Shown: positions 60,702-64,000 of the stretch, in pieces | Layout: every line of letters begins with the position of its first letter | How positions within the stretch are numbered: the stretch's first letter is position 1 | Assembly: GCF_037071985.1 (NCBI RefSeq) | Contig: NZ_JAXHDF010000010.1 | Span: 62,001 to 126,000 of the forward strand | Source: Pseudogracilibacillus sp037071985 | Lineage (GTDB): Bacteria; Bacillota; Bacilli; Bacillales; Amphibacillaceae | Direction of reading: 5' to 3' | DNA: 64,000 bases | Notes under the pieces: model-generated | Databases searched by the model: none | What the model was told of the DNA's origin: nothing | Seen by the model: the letters and a program-made list of their open reading frames with translations, nothing else | Made by a program: the position numbers and the translations under genes

Positions 60702-61742
60702 ATGGCGGAAAAATTATCCAACAATTTTTACGTTGCTCGTTCACCTGTTTTTGAATTACTCGTTCTACTCGTTCAAATTTCTGAATTTAAAACCGTAGAA
60801 AAGGAAACTTATCAAAAACAGGAGACTAAAAGACTTTACGACTGGTTTAAAGAGTTACAGCAAGATCTTTCAACTGACTTACTTGAAGAAATTAATATGT
60901 TTTTTCACCCCGATAGTTTTTTTGGATTATCCTTAATAGAAATGATTTACCTTCATAATCAACATCATGATATTGAAAAATGTTTAGCTTTTTTAAAAAC
61001 AGTCGATGCAAAACAAATCGTATCATCCTTCTTTAACACAGGACATAATTTATTTAACAATGAATCAATTTTCTCAAACTCCGCAAAAGTTCATAAATAT
61101 ATTCAAAACACAACATTACCAAACAATGAGAAATCAAAATTATTTTATCTCTATTTTGATGCAGAAAATACGCAAGAAAAACTTATTTCAGTTCTTCAAC
61201 AAGGTTATGATCTAATATATAGATCCAATAGTAAACAGCTTGAAACATCCCATGTGGAAGCAATAGAAAAAATAAAATCATTAAGTGTACAACAATTAAA
61301 TCAGATCATTCGATTTGATGAAAATACACCGTTTGAAAAACTTCCAAACACGATTATCATTATTCCTTCTTATTATCATCATAGTAAAACTGTTTTTTCA
61401 TATGACACTGATTGCGATCTTGTTATAAGTATCACAGGGATTAATTTAATTGAAGAGTTAATGAACGAAAAGGACACCGAAGAAAAAATTATTGAATTTG
61501 CACGTGCTTTGTCTGATAGTAAAAGGATAAATATTATTCAAGAATTGAACAAACAACCCCGTTATGGTTACGAACTCGCACAACGTCTTAACTTATCAAG
61601 TCCAACTATATCCCATCATATGTCTATCTTGTTTCGTCTTGGTCTTGTTACAACTACTAAATTTGAAAATAAAATTTATTATGAAGTAAATAAAGATAAA
61701 TTGAAACAATCTATTGCCGAAATGATTGACCTATTAACATAA
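60702..61742 (+). CDS. ArsR-family regulator with long N-terminal domain
   Basis: A 346-residue protein. The C-terminal 80 residues are a winged helix (RINIIQELNKQPRYGYELAQ, then LNLSSPTISHHMSILFRLGL). Residues about 1-260 form an unrecognised helical/mixed domain seen in long ArsR-like proteins of Firmicutes, probably a sensor. No Cys metal-binding motif is seen in the winged helix. AGGAAG favours ATG 60702. It is divergent from the purine permease and could regulate it, itself or the BMC operon. Confidence 0.8.
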   Translation: MAEKLSNNFYVARSPVFELLVLLVQISEFKTVEKETYQKQETKRLYDWFKELQQDLSTDLLEEINMFFHPDSFFGLSLIEMIYLHNQHHDIEKCLAFLKTVDAKQIVSSFFNTGHNLFNNESIFSNSAKVHKYIQNTTLPNNEKSKLFYLYFDAENTQEKLISVLQQGYDLIYRSNSKQLETSHVEAIEKIKSLSVQQLNQIIRFDENTPFEKLPNTIIIIPSYYHHSKTVFSYDTDCDLVISITGINLIEELMNEKDTEEKIIEFARALSDSKRINIIQELNKQPRYGYELAQRLNLSSPTISHHMSILFRLGLVTTTKFENKIYYEVNKDKLKQSIAEMIDLLT

Positions 61743-61845
61743 AGAAAATAAATCGATCGATTTTTTCGGCTTATTTTACGTCACCTTATTTGATAAGTAT
61801 CAAACATAACATTATATGAATATCAAATTAAAAGGAGGAAATATA

Positions 61846-62010
61846 ATGAATATCAATTTACAAGTTTATTATTACGAAATAAAACAACGACAAAAACATC
61901 TAAATACAGTTTGTTCATTAGACGCTGGATTTGATGAAAAATCTTTATTAAAAAAGATATTCTCAGGAAAAAATATATTTTATTTTAAGAAAAGATTTAA
62001 ACGAACCTGA
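61846..62010 (+). CDS. Small protein of 54 residues
   Basis: ATG at 61846 preceded by a near-perfect AAAGGAGG seven bases upstream. The basic product (MNINLQVYYYEIKQRQKHLN...) ends in KKRFKRT and has no transmembrane segment. Family unknown. The strong ribosome site is the main evidence that it is real. Confidence 0.5.
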   Translation: MNINLQVYYYEIKQRQKHLNTVCSLDAGFDEKSLLKKIFSGKNIFYFKKRFKRT

Positions 62011-62080
62011 CAAATACCTTTATGGTTTAAAATCTCATTACTAAATAATAGCATCTAAGACTATGGATGAGACAAATTGC

Positions 62081-62509
62081 TTATTCTATATGCATCTCAT
62101 TCTTATCATCATTTAAAGTCCTGCAAATATTATTTTCAACTATTAACTGACATTTACTAAAATCCACACTGCTTCTTACATGCTCTTTAGGAAAAATGAA
62201 TGTCCACGGCATACTTGTGTGTGCAGGCACTTGACATGGAATACTAAATTTTTCAGTTGCAATTTTTTCGCCGCCAACCAAACAATGAACAAGCCGATTT
62301 TCAAAATCTATTGCCTGACCACTCCAATTATGAATAAGTATTGTGGTCAGCAACGATTGACGATGATTATAGGCATGCCATAAGTATGTGATAAAATCGT
62401 TAGCTACATTTGCTTCTTTGAGACGATAAAATTTTTCAAGAATCACTTTGCGATCCGGATCACTTATTGTACGTTCCCAAGCTGGTTCAAAGTATATATT
62501 TTGAGTCAT
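62081..62509 (-). CDS. SLAP-domain-like small protein
   Basis: A 142-residue soluble protein. MPWTFIFPKEHVRSSVDFSK near the end and IHNWSGQAIDFENRLVHCLV in the middle resemble the SLAP domain of accessory-Sec/S-layer-associated proteins in Bacillus, by memory. No signal peptide. Function unknown. Good ribosome site GGAGG before ATG. Confidence 0.65.
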   Translation of the reverse strand: MTQNIYFEPAWERTISDPDRKVILEKFYRLKEANVANDFITYLWHAYNHRQSLLTTILIHNWSGQAIDFENRLVHCLVGGEKIATEKFSIPCQVPAHTSMPWTFIFPKEHVRSSVDFSKCQLIVENNICRTLNDDKNEMHIE

Positions 62510-62994
62510 GACGTACCTCCATTTTTAAAAATTAGAACATACTCTCACATTCTTTTTCTTCCTCCTTGCCTATAATAGTAACATTGCTTTCTCACGGAAT
62601 GAAAGATTTTTCATTAAAAACTAATAATATAATATTCGAAACTTATTTGGAAAACAACCATGTATGTAAGGTCATTGCTATGAATATTTATAAACTCTGT
62701 AAAGTCGAGTGGTTTAAACTTTCTATTGGATACCAAGCTCCCTAATATGTTAAAAGAAAATCACGCTATGCAAATATTCGACTTTATTTCCCGGGAAATG
62801 ACATTTGGTTACAATCTTATTAGTAAACGTAGAAGGTTAAATAGTATATGTGTAAATGAAACTTTTAAAATATACCGAACAACTTTCAAATCTCCACCAA
62901 CTAAATAATCTATATGATTCTGTTAAAGTATACGAATTAATAAATAATCTATATAATAATCATCATAAGATGCTATAGATCAGGAGATGAAGCA
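62510..62994. other. AT-rich intergenic region
   Basis: Upstream regions of two divergent genes, 485 bases. A reading frame at 62726-62908 has no ribosome site and is not believed. A repeated AATCTATAT occurs near 62906 and 62946. No structured RNA is seen. Confidence 0.4.
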
Positions 62995-63789
62995 ATGAAA
63001 AACCATGAAATTGATTACAAACTATTTGGGGACGATATGCAATTTGTCGAAATTGAGCTTGATCCCGAGGAAACAGTAATTGCTGAGGCCGGCAGTCTGA
63101 TGATGATGAATGAAGAAATTCAGATGGAAACTATTTTTGGCGATGGATCGTCCACTCAAAATGGCTTAATGGATAAATTACTTGGTGCAGGTAAACGAGT
63201 ATTAACTGGTGAAAGTCTATTCATGACGACATTCACAAATAAAGGTACCGGAAAAAAGCATGTATCTTTTGCTTCACCATATCCAGGTAAAATAATTCCA
63301 ATTGATTTAAATACGATTAATGGAAAATTAATTTGCCAAAAAGATGCTTTTTTAGCAGCCGCAAAAGGGGTTTCTGTTGGAATTGAGTTTCAACGAAAAA
63401 TTGGTGCTGGTTTCTTCGGAGGAGAAGGGTTTATCATGCAGAAACTTGCGGGAGACGGCATGGCCTTTATTCATGCAGGTGGAACTATTCATCAAAAAGA
63501 CCTTCAAGCTGGCGAAACATTAAAGGTAGATACAGGCTGTCTTGTTGCGATGACAGGTGGAGTTGATTATGATATTGAGTTCGTACGTGGCGTTAAAACA
63601 GCATTGTTTGGGGGCGAAGGGTTGTTCTTTGCAACATTAAAAGGGCCAGGGACTGTTTGGGTTCAATCACTTCCTTTCAGCAGACTGGCAAGCCGAGTAT
63701 TTGCTGCTGCTCCACAACACGGGGGTTCAAAAGACGAAGGTAGTATCGTCGGCGGATTATTTAACATACTGGGTGGCGACAGAAAATAG
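62995..63789 (+). CDS. TIGR00266/AIM24-family protein
   Basis: A 264-residue beta-rich protein. EAGSLMMMNEEIQMETIFGD (about 30), GAGFFGGEGFIMQKLAGDG and VRGVKTALFGGEGLFFATLK are typical repeats of the TIGR00266 (DUF124) family. No signal. Molecular function is not known; homologues in Bacillus are soluble proteins with a trefoil-like beta structure. Ribosome site AGGAGA before ATG. Confidence 0.88.
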   Translation: MKNHEIDYKLFGDDMQFVEIELDPEETVIAEAGSLMMMNEEIQMETIFGDGSSTQNGLMDKLLGAGKRVLTGESLFMTTFTNKGTGKKHVSFASPYPGKIIPIDLNTINGKLICQKDAFLAAAKGVSVGIEFQRKIGAGFFGGEGFIMQKLAGDGMAFIHAGGTIHQKDLQAGETLKVDTGCLVAMTGGVDYDIEFVRGVKTALFGGEGLFFATLKGPGTVWVQSLPFSRLASRVFAAAPQHGGSKDEGSIVGGLFNILGGDRK

Positions 63790-63797
63790 TAAATAAA

Positions 63798-63829
63798 AGG
63801 AGGAAAGATGAAACAAGAAATTTCCTCCT
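63798..63829 (-). terminator. Terminator of the edge gene
   Basis: GGAGGAAA (about 63799) pairs with TTTCCTCC, T-rich on the minus strand. The left arm mimics a ribosome site before an ATG, but the frame there is a shadow. Confidence 0.65.
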
Positions 63830-63836
63830 CATTCAA

Positions 63837-64000
63837 TCACTCTTCAATGGAAAATGTTCCTTCTACAAGAAGATTGGTCTCATCTTTAAATATACGAACA
63901 ATATAATCACCTGGCTCATACTCACCATCATAATCGACAACGTGAAACTCATATAACATTTCATTCCATGTAGGGTCTACTTTGTCATACCATTCTTCGT
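63837..64000 (-). CDS. Partial gene at the right edge, unknown product
   Basis: The C-terminal 53 residues (EEWYDKVDPTWNEMLYEFHV...FKDETNLLVEGTFSIEE) end in TGA at 63837. The visible part is a beta-rich acidic domain end. The family cannot be named; the 5' end lies outside the window. Confidence 0.5.
   Translation of the reverse strand, partial: EEWYDKVDPTWNEMLYEFHVVDYDGEYEPGDYIVRIFKDETNLLVEGTFSIEE

Noticed and set aside
62726..62908. 60-codon frame in the intergenic region
   Set aside because: No ribosome site, atypical composition, no recognisable family.
63798..63840. Small gene behind AAAGGAGGAAAGATG
   Set aside because: The ribosome-like sequence is one arm of a terminator hairpin and the frame overlaps an opposite-strand gene.

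Overview
The window is low-GC DNA with strong Shine-Dalgarno sequences, frequent GTG/TTG starts, many minus-strand operons and gene families typical of Firmicutes (CheV, LytST, BioY with a BirA-type operator, YczE and YitT proteins, an S-box riboswitch, a trnD-like tRNA operon, a WXG-type toxin operon). It is most likely a member of the Bacillaceae. I cannot fix the genus.

Layout. 1-9.1 kb: end of rtcB, purU, a lipoprotein, bioY, a Nudix hydrolase, an EamA transporter, rpoN with two hydrolases, and a SulP transporter. 9.2-15.6 kb: two acetate-symporter/DUF485 pairs bracketing a LytS/LytT two-component system. 15.7-20.5 kb: ppaC, a DAO-type oxidase, a YczE-like protein and a phospholipase D-like protein. 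20.5-26.2 kb: an AAC(6')-like acetyltransferase, then a type VII-type polymorphic toxin operon with small helical partners and several immunity-like genes. 26.5-39 kb: pdxK, an AGCS symporter, a decayed ogt gene, a stress-type SDR and YdaP-like enzyme, a GMC dehydrogenase cluster, a phosphosulfolactate synthase/phosphatase pair, YitT and MFS proteins. 39.2-40.7 kb: 14 tRNA genes in one operon. 41-42.6 kb: cheV and a small unknown protein. 59-64 kb: a purine permease, an ArsR-type regulator, a SLAP-like protein and a TIGR00266 protein.

The centrepiece is 42.7-58.9 kb, an 18-gene minus-strand operon encoding a bacterial microcompartment (BMC). It starts at a consensus promoter (58930-58958) and a SAM-I riboswitch with terminator (58690-58857). 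In order it encodes an O-acetylhomoserine sulfhydrylase-like PLP enzyme, a ribose-type ABC importer (binding protein, ATPase, permease), methylthioribose kinase (mtnK), methylthioribose-1-phosphate isomerase (mtnA), a class II aldolase, a CoA-acylating aldehyde dehydrogenase, five BMC-H shell proteins, a PduL phosphotransacylase, a BMC-P vertex protein, a CoA-disulfide-reductase-like flavoprotein and two CoA-transferase subunits. The aldolase, aldehyde dehydrogenase, PduL and, unexpectedly, the sulfhydrylase each carry a terminal amphipathic helix like a BMC encapsulation peptide. Those of the aldolase and the sulfhydrylase are nearly alike.

The simplest reading is a metabolosome for the SAM by-product sugars 5-methylthioribose and/or 5-deoxyribose. 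The sugar is imported, phosphorylated and isomerised in the cytosol, then split in the shell into DHAP and a two-carbon aldehyde. The aldehyde goes to acyl-CoA and acyl-phosphate, while the encapsulated sulfhydrylase could trap methanethiol as methionine. The SAM riboswitch fits a role in methionine or sulfur recovery. How methanethiol would be released from the aldehyde is not evident from the genes.
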